Origin: Streptomyces caelestis
GTDB taxonomy: Bacteria; Actinomycetota; Actinomycetes; Streptomycetales; Streptomycetaceae
NCBI RefSeq assembly: GCF_014205255.1
Contig: NZ_JACHNE010000001.1
Coordinates: 2,852,001-2,916,000, forward strand
Length of the DNA stretch: 64,000 nt
Reading direction: 5' to 3'
This document shows positions 27,374 through 41,777 of this stretch, piece after piece. Below the pieces are notes generated by a model, which ran no database searches, was not told the origin of the DNA, and worked only from the letters and a program-made list of their open reading frames with translations. Positions within the stretch are counted from its first letter, which is position 1. The number at the start of each line of letters is the position of its first letter. The position numbers and the translations under genes are program-made.

Positions 27374-29686
27374 TCACTCCGCCTGGAGCACGAGCAGCGC
27401 CAGATCGTCCGCCGGCGGCCGCGCCCCGAACTCGTGCACCAGCCGCCTGATCCGCTCGGCTATCAGCTCGGCGTCCAGCCCCGCACACCCGGCCAGCGCC
27501 GCCGCGAGCCCGTCCCCGTCGTCGAACTGGCGGGAGCCGGAGCGGCGCTCGGTGACGCCGTCGGTGACGCACAGCATCGTGTTGCCGGACCGCAGCTCGA
27601 AGGTCTCACTGGTGTAGGTGGCGTCCTCGACGACGCCCAGGAGGGTCTGGGGCTGCGCGGCCGTGTGGACCTCGCCGCCCGTCCCGAGGATCAGGGGCAG
27701 CGGGTGCCCGGCGGAGGCGACAGTGCAGCGGACGCCACCGTCGAAGGGGACCAGCTCGCCGTACAGCAGGGACAGGAAGCGCGTCTGGGGGCCGTCGCCG
27801 GGCGGGGTCGGGCGGGCGCCCGCGGCCACCAGCGCGCGGGCCGCCGCGTCCGCGGCCTCCGTGGCGTCGTCGAGCAGGAGCTGGTTGAGGCGGTCGAGGA
27901 CGTCGGCGACCCGGTAGCCCTCACGGGCCAGCAGCCGCAGCCAGGGCCGGGCCAGGCCGATCACGACGGCGGCCTCGGGGCCCTTGCCCTGGACGTCGCC
28001 GACGGCGAAGCACCAGCGGCCGTCACCGGCCGGGAACAGGTCGTAGAAGTCGCCGCTGGGCCCGCCCTTGTCACACGGTTCGTAGACGAGGGCGCTGCGC
28101 ATCCCGGGGATCTCGGCCACGGCGCCGGGCAGCAGTCCGCGCTGGAGCACAGCGCTGATGGTGGCCTGGCGGGCGTACTGGCGGGCGGCGCCGATGGCGA
28201 GCGCGACCCGGCGGCTGAGGTCCTCGACGAGGCCGGTGATCTCGTCGGGGAAGCCGGCGGTGCCGGACCGTCCGATGACGAGGGTGCCCAGCGGGCGCCC
28301 GCCGGCGACGAGCCGGTACGCGAGGGCCGAGCCCGGTTCGCCGGGTTCGTCACCGAGCGCCTCGCCGGGCCAGGGGTAGTCGGCCGGCCCGGAACCCGAC
28401 GGGTCGGACGGGTGCGGTGCGTCCTTCTCCAGGACCCGGCGCAGCTCCTCGATGCGGTTCTCGCTGCCGTGCCAGACCCGGGCCAGCCGGGGCCCGCCCG
28501 CTCCGGCCCCGCCGCTCCAGCCGCCGCCGATGGCCTCGTCCTCCAGCCATACCGCGCACCAGTCGGCCAGCCGGGGCACGATCAGCTGCCCGGCGAGGGC
28601 GGCGACCAGGTCCTCGTCGAGCTGCCCGGCGAGGAGGTCGGAGGCCTCGGCGAGGAAGGAGAGGGCACCGCGGCCCAGCCAGGAGCCGCCGCGTCCGTCA
28701 CGGCCGTCGCAGTCCTCGTACCGGTCCCGCCAGTCCCGCAGATCGTGCCAGTCGCGCAGGTCGTGGGAGCCGCGCGGGCCGGGGGAGCCGCCAGGGTCAT
28801 GCGCGTCCCGTGCGTCGTGCGCGTCCCGCAGGGGATGCCCACCCGGTGCCTCGTTCCCGCCGCGTCCGGAACGCCGTCGGCCCCGGTCGCCCTCCCGGTC
28901 GTCCTGCCCATGGGGCGGCTCCGGCGCCAGGATCTCCGCCACCCGCAATCCGCGCGCCAGCGCGTGCTCCCCGGCGTACGCCTCGATCTGCTCGGCCGCC
29001 GCACAACCCCCGGCGGGCAACCGCGCCCATACGGTCTTCCGGCCCGTGCGGTACGTGATGCCCCAGGCCTCGCAGAGCGCGCCGACGAGCCGCAGGCCGC
29101 GCCCGTACTCCGGGGTGTCGTGCGGCGTTTCCGGCTCGCCGCCGCGCGGGGCGCGTGAGGGGTGGTGGTCGGAGACCTCGACGAGGAGCGCGGCGGTGTC
29201 CGTGTCGTCGCGTTCCAGCCGGCATTCCAGCTCGACGTCGGTGCCGGCGTGCACGACGGCGTTGGTGACGAGTTCGCTGACGACGAGCAGGGCGTCGTCG
29301 GCGAGACGGTCGGTGAGGTGCTCGGCCCCGGACAGGCCGAGCCCGGTCCACTCGGCGAGCGCCGTGCGCACCACGGCGCGGGCGGCGCCCGGCGCGAGGG
29401 AGCTGCCGGGCAGGGTCGCGTACGCCCGCGCGCGCTCCTTCGCGGGCGCCTCTGAAGCGACCCCGGTCGCCTCTGAAGCACCCCCTGGCGCCTCGGAACC
29501 GACCGCGGTCACAGGCGCCTCCGAAGTGCCCACAGGCGCCTCGGAAGCGAGCACCGGCGCCCCGCAAGTCAGTGCGCACTCCTCGGAGACGGCCCCCTCG
29601 TGCACGGGCACAGGTGTCTCCGAAGCGTGGGCAGGCGCCTCTGAGGCACGGGAAGCGGTCTCCCGTTGCGTCGGAATGGCCCCCAT
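27374..29686 (-). CDS. SpoIIE-type serine phosphatase with anti-sigma-factor-like ATPase domain
   Basis: This encodes about 770 residues. A low-complexity N-terminus is built of SEAP-type repeats (residues ~10-90). A HATPase_c_2 (RsbW-like) domain follows (VSELVTNAVVHAGT; EYGRGLRLVGALCEAWG), then an acidic/Arg-Asp-His linker with RDAHD/HDLRDW repeats. A GAF-like region and a C-terminal PP2C/SpoIIE phosphatase end the protein (SGDFYDLFPAGDGRWCFAVGDVQGKG; VTDGVTERR; PADDLALLVL). These proteins control sigma-factor partner switching. ATG 29686 has GGGGAG 6 nt upstream; a GTG at 29722 could add 12 residues. It is divergent from the hybrid kinase with about 100 bp between, suggesting coordinated signalling. 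Confidence 0.9.
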   Translation of the reverse strand: MGAIPTQRETASRASEAPAHASETPVPVHEGAVSEECALTCGAPVLASEAPVGTSEAPVTAVGSEAPGGASEATGVASEAPAKERARAYATLPGSSLAPGAARAVVRTALAEWTGLGLSGAEHLTDRLADDALLVVSELVTNAVVHAGTDVELECRLERDDTDTAALLVEVSDHHPSRAPRGGEPETPHDTPEYGRGLRLVGALCEAWGITYRTGRKTVWARLPAGGCAAAEQIEAYAGEHALARGLRVAEILAPEPPHGQDDREGDRGRRRSGRGGNEAPGGHPLRDAHDARDAHDPGGSPGPRGSHDLRDWHDLRDWRDRYEDCDGRDGRGGSWLGRGALSFLAEASDLLAGQLDEDLVAALAGQLIVPRLADWCAVWLEDEAIGGGWSGGAGAGGPRLARVWHGSENRIEELRRVLEKDAPHPSDPSGSGPADYPWPGEALGDEPGEPGSALAYRLVAGGRPLGTLVIGRSGTAGFPDEITGLVEDLSRRVALAIGAARQYARQATISAVLQRGLLPGAVAEIPGMRSALVYEPCDKGGPSGDFYDLFPAGDGRWCFAVGDVQGKGPEAAVVIGLARPWLRLLAREGYRVADVLDRLNQLLLDDATEAADAAARALVAAGARPTPPGDGPQTRFLSLLYGELVPFDGGVRCTVASAGHPLPLILGTGGEVHTAAQPQTLLGVVEDATYTSETFELRSGNTMLCVTDGVTERRSGSRQFDDGDGLAAALAGCAGLDAELIAERIRRLVHEFGARPPADDLALLVLQAE

Positions 29687-29788
29687 GGACAGCTCCCCGG
29701 GCAGTTCGTACGAATACGCCACAGTCGATGCCGACAGGGTGACAGACTGGCCACGCCCATAAGCGCCGAGTTACCGAAGTGGGCCGCC

Positions 29789-34002
<4,214 letters not shown>

Positions 34003-34006
<4 letters not shown>

Positions 34007-34095
34007 GCACCACGGGCAGGCGATGAAGGTCCTGCTGCGGCAGCCCGTCGCCCTGGTTCTGCTCGACGTCCGCATCGGGTGGCCCCGGAGACGTG
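34003..34095 (+). pseudogene. Remnant of a response-regulator gene
   Basis: An ATG at 34003 overlaps the kinase stop (ATGA) but the frame ends after seven codons (MSTTGRR). Shifted by one base, the next stretch reads QAMKVLLRQPVALVLLDVRI, which matches the alpha2-beta3 part of a receiver domain including the phospho-acceptor Asp. It then loses similarity at 34080. This looks like a coupled response-regulator gene reduced by deletions to a start region and a core fragment. The downstream fadD is convergent, so nothing else of the gene remains. Confidence 0.65.
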
Positions 34096-34145
34096 AGTGG
34101 CGCGGGGAACTGCGCGACGAGCCACAACCGAAGCCGCAGCCACCA
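34096..34145. repeat. Dispersed Streptomyces-type hairpin repeat / terminator
   Basis: The sequence GTGGCGCGGGGAACTGCGCG followed by ACGAGCCACAACCG resembles a very common intergenic repeat of Streptomyces. It can fold by pairing GTGGC (34097-34101) with GCCAC (34121-34125) and an inner GCG/CGC. It lies between convergent genes at the edge of the response-regulator remnant. Family assignment is from memory. Confidence 0.5.
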
Positions 34146-34163
34146 CGCAGTCCCCGCCGCCCC

Positions 34164-36038
<1,875 letters not shown>

Positions 36039-36091
36039 GACATCCTCCGGGGCCCGCAACAGCGCGGCTGGCTCAGGTGCGGCTGGTTTTC

Positions 36092-36134
36092 GCTCACGAG
36101 CTGCTGTTCGCGAGCTGTTGTTTAACTCACGAGT
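36092..36134. promoter_or_regulatory. Three RCTCGYGARY-type decamers upstream of fadD
   Basis: On the plus strand GCTCACGAGC (36092-36101), GTTCGCGAGC (36106-36115) and ACTCACGAGT (36125-36134) are near-palindromic repeats 54-96 bp upstream of the fadD start. They could bind a fatty-acid responsive repressor; no binding protein is known. Confidence 0.4.
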
Positions 36135-36227
36135 AACTATCGAGCAGGGATCAGAGTAAAGGTCGACCGGCCGCTGCGTAAGGGTCCGCGGCCTGTCACT
36201 TCCTACAGAGAGCTACCCCGCATACGC

Positions 36228-36265
36228 ACAGGGGCCCGCCGTACTTTCGCACGACGTGCCCCTGT
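36228..36265 (-). terminator. lepA terminator hairpin
   Basis: ACAGGGGC (36228-36235) pairs perfectly with GCCCCTGT (36258-36265) around a 22-nt loop that can pair further. It starts about 38 bp beyond the lepA stop. Confidence 0.6.
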
Positions 36266-36303
36266 TCTACCCGGTTTGCGGTGTAACCCGCGGTAACCCG
36301 TGA

Positions 36304-38172
36304 TTACTTCTTGGCCTTGCCCGACCCCGCGCTGTCATCGCTCGACAGGACGGCGATGAACGCCTCCTGCGGAACCTCCACGGAACCCACCATCTTCATC
36401 CGCTTCTTGCCCTCCTTCTGCTTCTCCAGCAGCTTCCGCTTACGGGAGATGTCACCGCCGTAGCACTTGGCGAGGACGTCCTTGCGGATGGCGCGGATGG
36501 TCTCGCGGGCGATGACCCGGGAGCCGATGGCGGCCTGGACCGGCACCTCGAAGGCCTGCCGCGGAATGAGCTCCTTGAGCTTGGCGACGAGCCGCACGCC
36601 GTAGGCGTACGCCTGGTCCTTGTGGGTGATCGCCGAGAAGGCGTCGACCTTGTCGCCGTGCAGCAGGATGTCGACCTTGACCAGGCTGGAGGTCTGCTCG
36701 CCGGTGGGCTCGTAGTCGAGCGAGGCGTAGCCGCGGGTCTTGGACTTCAGCTGGTCGAAGAAGTCGAAGACGATCTCGGCGAGCGGCAGGGTGTAGCGGA
36801 TCTCGACCCGCTCCTCGGAGAGGTAGTCCATGCCGAGCAGAACACCGCGCCGGGTCTGGCACAGCTCCATGATCGAGCCGATGAACTCGCTGGGCGCCAG
36901 GATGGTGGCCCGCACGACCGGCTCGTAGACCTCCGAGATCTTGCCCTCGGGGAACTCGCTCGGGTTGGTGACGGTGTGCTCGCTGCCGTCCTCCATGACG
37001 ACGCGGTACACCACGTTCGGGGCGGTCGCGATCAGGTCCAGCCCGAACTCACGCTCCAGCCGCTCCCGGATCACGTCCAGGTGCAGCAGGCCGAGGAAAC
37101 CGACGCGGAAGCCGAAGCCGAGGGCGGCGGAGGTCTCCGGCTCGTAGACCAGCGCGGCGTCGTTGAGCTGGAGCTTGTCGAGGGCCTCGCGCAGCTCCGG
37201 GTAGTCCGAGCCGTCCAGGGGGTAGAGGCCGGAGAACACCATCGGCTTGGGGTCCTTGTACCCGCCGAGCGCCTCCTGGGCCCCCTTGTGCTGGCTGGTG
37301 ACCGTGTCACCGACCTTGGACTGGCGGACGTCCTTCACGCCGGTGATGAGGTAGCCCACCTCGCCGACGCCGAGACCGTCGGACGACAGCATCTCCGGCG
37401 AGTTGGTGCCGATCTCCAGCAGCTCGTGCGTGGCGCCCGTGGACATCATCCTGATGCGCTCACGCTTGTTGAGCTGCCCGTCGATGACACGGACGTACGT
37501 CACCACGCCCCGGTAGGAGTCGTAGACGGAGTCGAAGATCATGGCACGCGCGGGGGCGTCCTTCACGCCGACCGGGGCCGGGACCTGCTCGACCACCTTG
37601 TCCAGCAGCGCCTCGACACCGAGCCCGGTCTTGGCGGAGACCTTGAGCACGTCGTCGGGCTCGCACCCGATGAGGTGGGCGAGCTCGTCGGCGAACTTCT
37701 CGGGCTGCGCGGCCGGCAGGTCGATCTTGTTCAGCACGGGGATGATCGTGAGGTCGTTCTCCATCGCCAGGTAGAGGTTGGCGAGGGTCTGCGCCTCGAT
37801 GCCCTGGGCGGCGTCGACCAGGAGGATGGTGCCCTCACAGGCGGCGAGCGATCGCGAGACCTCGTAGGTGAAGTCGACGTGCCCCGGGGTGTCGATCATG
37901 TTCAGGATGTGCGTGTTGCTCTTGTCGTGGGTCGGGGCCCACGGGAGGCGCACCGCCTGGGACTTGATCGTGATGCCGCGCTCACGCTCGATGTCCATGC
38001 GGTCGAGGTACTGAGCACGCATCTGCCGCAGCTCGACCACTCCGGTCAGCTGAAGCATCCGGTCGGCGAGCGTGGACTTGCCGTGGTCGATGTGCGCGAT
38101 GATGCAGAAGTTGCGGATCAGAGCCGGGTCGGTACGGCTCGGCTCGGGCACGTGGCTGGGGATCGCGGGCAC
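36304..38172 (-). CDS. lepA: Elongation factor 4 (LepA)
   Basis: This encodes 622 residues, a ribosome-associated translational GTPase that back-translocates stalled ribosomes and aids 30S biogenesis. The G domain has [13 protein letters not shown], switch [10 protein letters not shown] and NKIDLP. EF-G-like domains II, III and V follow, with the LepA C-terminal domain ([25 protein letters not shown]). The GTG at 38172 gives the length usual for Streptomyces LepA and has AGGA 8 nt upstream; a longer ATG start at 38289 is less likely. It is divergent from rpsT, a widespread arrangement. Confidence 0.96.
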   Translation of the reverse strand: MPAIPSHVPEPSRTDPALIRNFCIIAHIDHGKSTLADRMLQLTGVVELRQMRAQYLDRMDIERERGITIKSQAVRLPWAPTHDKSNTHILNMIDTPGHVDFTYEVSRSLAACEGTILLVDAAQGIEAQTLANLYLAMENDLTIIPVLNKIDLPAAQPEKFADELAHLIGCEPDDVLKVSAKTGLGVEALLDKVVEQVPAPVGVKDAPARAMIFDSVYDSYRGVVTYVRVIDGQLNKRERIRMMSTGATHELLEIGTNSPEMLSSDGLGVGEVGYLITGVKDVRQSKVGDTVTSQHKGAQEALGGYKDPKPMVFSGLYPLDGSDYPELREALDKLQLNDAALVYEPETSAALGFGFRVGFLGLLHLDVIRERLEREFGLDLIATAPNVVYRVVMEDGSEHTVTNPSEFPEGKISEVYEPVVRATILAPSEFIGSIMELCQTRRGVLLGMDYLSEERVEIRYTLPLAEIVFDFFDQLKSKTRGYASLDYEPTGEQTSSLVKVDILLHGDKVDAFSAITHKDQAYAYGVRLVAKLKELIPRQAFEVPVQAAIGSRVIARETIRAIRKDVLAKCYGGDISRKRKLLEKQKEGKKRMKMVGSVEVPQEAFIAVLSSDDSAGSGKAKK

Positions 38173-38270
38173 GCAGGGTCCTGATTCTTGAGGCGTCCGC
38201 AGTGTCTGCGGTCTCGGGTCGGATCGATACGTAGCCTCCATGGTCCCACGGGTGGGGACCCCGGACGGGT

Positions 38271-38300
38271 TTGGGCCGTGAATGAGCACGCTGGTACCGT
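38271..38300 (+). promoter_or_regulatory. rpsT promoter
   Basis: TTGGGC (38271-38276) and TACCGT (38295-38300) with an 18-bp spacer form a sigma-70/HrdB-type promoter upstream of rpsT. The 5' leader would be about 105 nt. Confidence 0.6.
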
Positions 38301-38308
38301 GGGGGGCT

Positions 38309-38336
38309 GTGCCTCATGCCCTCTCGCAGGAGGCAC
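38309..38336 (+). other. Hairpin in the rpsT 5' leader
   Basis: GTGCCTC (38309-38315) pairs with GAGGCAC (38330-38336) at the very start of the predicted rpsT transcript. Such leaders can be autoregulatory for ribosomal proteins; no known family is recognised. Confidence 0.4.
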
Positions 38337-38411
38337 TCCTCAAGAAATCACCCGGTACAGGACCGTGCGGCACCCGTGCGGCCCCGTGCCAGAACCTGAG
38401 AAGGCTCATTC

Positions 38412-38678
38412 GTGGCGAACATCAAGTCCCAGATCAAGCGGATCAAGACCAACGAGAAGGCGCGGCTGCGCAACAAGGCCGTCAAGTCCTCCCTCAAGAC
38501 CGCGATCCGCAAGGCCCGTGAGGCTGCTGCCGCGGGTGACGCCGAGAAGGCCACCGAGTACCAGCGCGCTGCCGCGCGTCAGCTCGACAAGGCCGTCTCG
38601 AAGGGCGTCATCCACAAGAACCAGGCTGCCAACAAGAAGTCGGCGCTGGCTCAGAAGGTCGCCGCGCTCAAGGGCTGA
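38412..38678 (+). CDS. rpsT: 30S ribosomal protein S20
   Basis: This encodes an 88-residue 16S rRNA-binding protein of the 30S body. The sequence begins [18 protein letters not shown] and is a typical three-helix, Lys/Arg/Ala-rich S20 ending [11 protein letters not shown]. Start codon is GTG with TGAGAAGG upstream. It is monocistronic with its own promoter and a strong terminator-like hairpin downstream. Confidence 0.98.
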   Translation: MANIKSQIKRIKTNEKARLRNKAVKSSLKTAIRKAREAAAAGDAEKATEYQRAAARQLDKAVSKGVIHKNQAANKKSALAQKVAALKG

Positions 38679-38797
38679 CGTCTGATGTGACGCCGGAGGG
38701 AATCGAGCGGGCCCTCTCTCATCCGCTCCCGTCCGGCACCCCCGAGCTCGTCCGCGGCCTGCGTTCGCCACGCGGGGACGAGCTCACCGGCTTGGAA

Positions 38798-38846
38798 CCG
38801 AGGGCCGGGTGCCTCCCATTCCCCATGGGACGCACCTGGCCTTCGG
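38798..38846. terminator. 15-bp hairpin between convergent rpsT and SnoaL-like genes
   Basis: CCGAGGGCCGGGTGC (38798-38812) pairs over 15 positions, two of them G-U, with GCACCTGGCCTTCGG (38832-38846). The loop contains CCATGG. It lies 5 bp past the 3' end of the minus-strand gene and can stop transcription from both sides. Confidence 0.65.
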
Positions 38847-38851
38847 TCTGT

Positions 38852-39247
38852 TCAGGACCAGAATTCGTTGTTCTTGTCGATGTCCGCGACACACTCGTCG
38901 AGGTCGGTGAACTTGTCCCCGACGATCCGGAAGATGATGCATCCGGTGTCGTCGAGGTGCTTGCCGTTGCGCTCGGCCGTGAAGCGGGTCATGCCGACCG
39001 CGTGGCCGCGGCCGTCGACACAGGTGCCGATCAGCTCGGCACGCGCCGTGCCGTTGGTCTCCGTGCCGAGCCGCTCGTACATCTCGATGATCGCGTCCAC
39101 GCCTTTGAAGTCGCCCGACAACGGGTGATCCCCGGGCACGTGGTGCGTGGCGTCCCCGGCGATCAGCCCGCGCAAGGTGTCCATGTCACCGCGCGAGAAG
39201 GCCTCGAACCCCTTGCGGACCAGCGCTGCGTGCGGGTGTTCAGCCAT
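38852..39247 (-). CDS. SnoaL/NTF2-like protein
   Basis: This encodes 131 residues of the NTF2-like alpha+beta cone fold. An N-terminal helical hairpin (LVRKGFEAFSRGDMDTLRGLIAGDATHHVPG) is followed by curved beta strands. An HHVPG motif and a DE pair (TDLDECVAD) line the pocket as in polyketide cyclase/ketosteroid isomerase-like proteins. No function can be given. The ATG at 39247 follows a GAGAGG ribosome-binding site 9 nt away. A longer in-frame start is unlikely. Confidence 0.8.
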   Translation of the reverse strand: MAEHPHAALVRKGFEAFSRGDMDTLRGLIAGDATHHVPGDHPLSGDFKGVDAIIEMYERLGTETNGTARAELIGTCVDGRGHAVGMTRFTAERNGKHLDDTGCIIFRIVGDKFTDLDECVADIDKNNEFWS

Positions 39248-39372
39248 GTCCTTCGCCACCTCTCCGTCACTTGGCGAGTACGGCTGCACTCCCGATTCTC
39301 CCTCCGGACGGCTCTGGCGGCACACGGGTTACCGGGTGCCCCAGGCCATGAGGGCCAGGGGCACTGCTCGGG

Positions 39373-40362
39373 TCACCCCCGGCCCCTGGACCGCGCCGCC
39401 CGCGCGATGGTGACGACCGCCTTCTCCAGGGCGTACCCGGGATCGTCCCCGCCGCCCTTCACCCCCGCGTCCGCCTCGGCCACGGCCCGCAGCGCCACGG
39501 CCACCCCGTCCGGAGTCCAGCCCCGCATCTGCTGCCGCACCCGGTCGATCTTCCACGGCGGCATGCCCAGCTCCCGCGCGAGATCGGCCGGCCGGCCGCC
39601 ACGCGCCGACGACAGCTTCCCGATCGCCCGGACGCCCTGCGCCAGGGCACTCGTAATCAACACCGGCGCCACCCCGGTCGCCAGCGACCAGCGCAACGCC
39701 TCCAGCGCTTCCGCCGCCCGCCCCTCGACGGCCCGGTCGGCGACCGTGAAGCTCGACGCCTCGGCCCGGCCCGTGTAGTACCGCCCGACGATCGCCTCGT
39801 CGATGGTCCCCTCGACATCCGCGACCAGCTGCGAAACCGCCGACGCCAGCTCCCGCAGATCGCTCCCGATCGCGTCGACGAGCGCCTGGCACGCCTCCGC
39901 CGTGGCGGACCTGCCCACCGCCCGGAACTCCTGCCGCACGAACGCCAGCCGGTCCGCCGGCTTCGTCATCTTCGGGCAGGCCACCTCGCGCGCCCCGGCC
40001 TTGCGCGCCGCGTCGAGCAGTCCCTTCCCCTTGGCCCCGCCGGCGTGCAGCAGGACGAGGGTGATCTCCTCGGCGGGCGCCCCGAGATACGCCTTCACGT
40101 CCTTGATCGTGTCGGCCGACAGGTCCTGCGCGTTGCGTACGACGACGACCTTGCGCTCCGCGAAGAGGGACGGACTCGTCAGCTCGGCGAGCGTGCCGGG
40201 CTGCAGCTGGTCCGGGGACAGGTCCCGTACGTCCGTGTCGGCGTCCGAGGCCTTCGCGGCGGCCACCACCTCCTGCACGGCACGGTCGAGCAGCAGCTCC
40301 TCCTGGCCCACGGCGAGCGTCACCGGGGCGAGAGGGTCGTCATTCGCAGTCTTCCTGGCCAT
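39373..40362 (-). CDS. holA: DNA polymerase III subunit delta
   Basis: This encodes 329 residues, the clamp-loader delta subunit that opens the beta sliding clamp. It has the HolA AAA+-like N-terminal domain (PVTLAVGQEELLLDRAVQEVV) and no Walker A. The clamp-interacting LTSPSLFAERKVVVV region, a helical lid and the C-terminal collar domain (WKIDRVRQQMRGWTPDGVAVALRAV) follow. An ATG at 40374 is an alternative start. It lies 36 bp after a small conserved gene and downstream of comEA-comEC, a usual actinobacterial order. Confidence 0.95.
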   Translation of the reverse strand: MARKTANDDPLAPVTLAVGQEELLLDRAVQEVVAAAKASDADTDVRDLSPDQLQPGTLAELTSPSLFAERKVVVVRNAQDLSADTIKDVKAYLGAPAEEITLVLLHAGGAKGKGLLDAARKAGAREVACPKMTKPADRLAFVRQEFRAVGRSATAEACQALVDAIGSDLRELASAVSQLVADVEGTIDEAIVGRYYTGRAEASSFTVADRAVEGRAAEALEALRWSLATGVAPVLITSALAQGVRAIGKLSSARGGRPADLARELGMPPWKIDRVRQQMRGWTPDGVAVALRAVAEADAGVKGGGDDPGYALEKAVVTIARAARSRGRG

Positions 40363-40398
40363 CGCGACAAGCATCCCACGCGGCACTGACAACGAGGC

Positions 40399-40653
40399 CT
40401 ACGGTTCTTCCCGCCAGCCCTCCCACTCACCGGCGAACCGGTCCAGCTCCCCGGGGTCCAGCCGCCCTTCCTCGTCCCGCAGGACGACCAGCCACTGCGC
40501 GTCCTCGGCGTCGTCCTCCCCGGCCAGCGCGTCCCGCACCGGCTGCGGCTCCTCGACGACCCCGAACCGCTCCCGCAGCGCCTCCACCACCTCTTCGGCG
40601 GCATCACGGTCGGGCAGCACCAGCACATGTCGCACATCACTCACGCCGGACAT
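40399..40653 (-). CDS. Small hypothetical protein
   Basis: This encodes 84 residues beginning MSGVSDVRHVLVLPDRDAAEEVVEALRERFGVVEE. It has a ferredoxin-like alpha/beta pattern and an acidic C-terminus ending GEWEGWREEP. It has no signal or membrane segment. It is probably a conserved actinobacterial protein of unknown function. It sits 36 bp before holA on the same strand, with the YceI gene 29 bp upstream. Confidence 0.7.
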   Translation of the reverse strand: MSGVSDVRHVLVLPDRDAAEEVVEALRERFGVVEEPQPVRDALAGEDDAEDAQWLVVLRDEEGRLDPGELDRFAGEWEGWREEP

Positions 40654-40682
40654 TGTCCGACACCGCCTCGCGGCCCAGCCGC

Positions 40683-41564
40683 TCAGGCCTTGCGCACGAC
40701 CTGCACATCGAGGTCGACCCTGATGCTCGGCCCCACCACCGCGATGCCACGGGCCAGCATCGTCTGCCAGCTCACCGTGAAGTCGTCCCGGTGCAGCTCG
40801 GTCGTGGCCCGGCAGGCCGCCCGCACCTCGCCCTCCATGCCGTTGCCCAGCCCCAGGTACTCCGTGTCCAGCGTGACCGTGCGCGTCACGCCGTGCAGCG
40901 ACAGCGCCCCCGTCACGGCCCACCGGTTCCCGCCCTTGTGCACGAACCGGTCGCTGTAGAACTCGAGGGTCGGGAACTTGGCGACGTCCAGGAAGTCCGC
41001 CGACCGCAGATGGTCGTCGCGCATCCTCATGTTGGTGTCGATGGACGCCGCGTCGATCACCACGTGCATCGCCGACTGCTCCAGCGGATCGGTGATCCGT
41101 ATGACTCCCGCGAACGACTTGAACTGTCCGTGGATCCGGGCCAGTCCGATGTGCCGCGCGGTGAAGCCGATCGAGGAGTGCGCCGACTCGATCTCCCAGT
41201 CTCCGGGCCTCGGCAGCTCCGGCGGCCGGGCCACCTGGAGTGTCACGTCACCGAGCGACGCGAGCGAGTTCTCGGCGACCTGCGTGGTCGCCCGGTACGG
41301 CGTGTACCCCTCCGCCGACACGGCGAGCCGGTACTCCCCCGCGGGCACCGTCGTCATGAACGACCCGAACGGATCGGCTCCCCCGCTGACCACCGGACGC
41401 CCCATGGTGTCGGTGACCGCGAACTCCGCGTGTCTGACCGGTTCGTTGACCGGGTCGAGCGCCCGGCAGGCCAGCACCCCTGCGCTCGGCGGCATCAGCA
41501 CCGCCGCCAGGGGGCTCGTCCGTTGCACCCGATGGGTACGGCTTCCCAGCCAGCGGCCGATCAT
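40683..41564 (-). CDS. YceI family protein with N-terminal carboxypeptidase-regulatory-like domain
   Basis: This encodes 293 residues. Residues ~45-125 form a CnaB/carboxypeptidase-regulatory-like beta sandwich (AEFAVTDTMGRPVVSGGADPFGSFMTTVPAGEYRLAVSAEGY). Residues ~135-290 are a YceI lipocalin-like domain (WEIESAHSSIGFTARHIGLARIHGQFKSFAG; VTGALSLHGVTRTV). YceI proteins bind isoprenoid/lipid molecules. No classical signal peptide is obvious, unlike many YceI proteins. The ATG at 41564 has GAGG 7 nt upstream. Confidence 0.88.
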   Translation of the reverse strand: MIGRWLGSRTHRVQRTSPLAAVLMPPSAGVLACRALDPVNEPVRHAEFAVTDTMGRPVVSGGADPFGSFMTTVPAGEYRLAVSAEGYTPYRATTQVAENSLASLGDVTLQVARPPELPRPGDWEIESAHSSIGFTARHIGLARIHGQFKSFAGVIRITDPLEQSAMHVVIDAASIDTNMRMRDDHLRSADFLDVAKFPTLEFYSDRFVHKGGNRWAVTGALSLHGVTRTVTLDTEYLGLGNGMEGEVRAACRATTELHRDDFTVSWQTMLARGIAVVGPSIRVDLDVQVVRKA

Positions 41565-41777
41565 CTGGACACCTCGCGACTCGAAGTCAGCTGTTTGATC
41601 ACTGTTCACCGAGGAGGAATTCGACCACCGATGAGGCTTTCGAGGCAACACAGGACCACATCACGGGAATCCAGCGCTTGTGCTGGGACTACGCACGAGT
41701 AGCACCATGTGGGCCGAGTGCCGCTTCTGGACCCTCTGCTCCCACCATCCCCTGCCCCTTTTCTCCCTCTGGTCGGA

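Noticed and set aside
26393..29158. 921-codon plus-strand frame opposite hemW and the phosphatase
   Set aside because: Spans two real minus-strand genes in the complementary frame; composition is Arg/Gly/Pro/Val rich with no domain.
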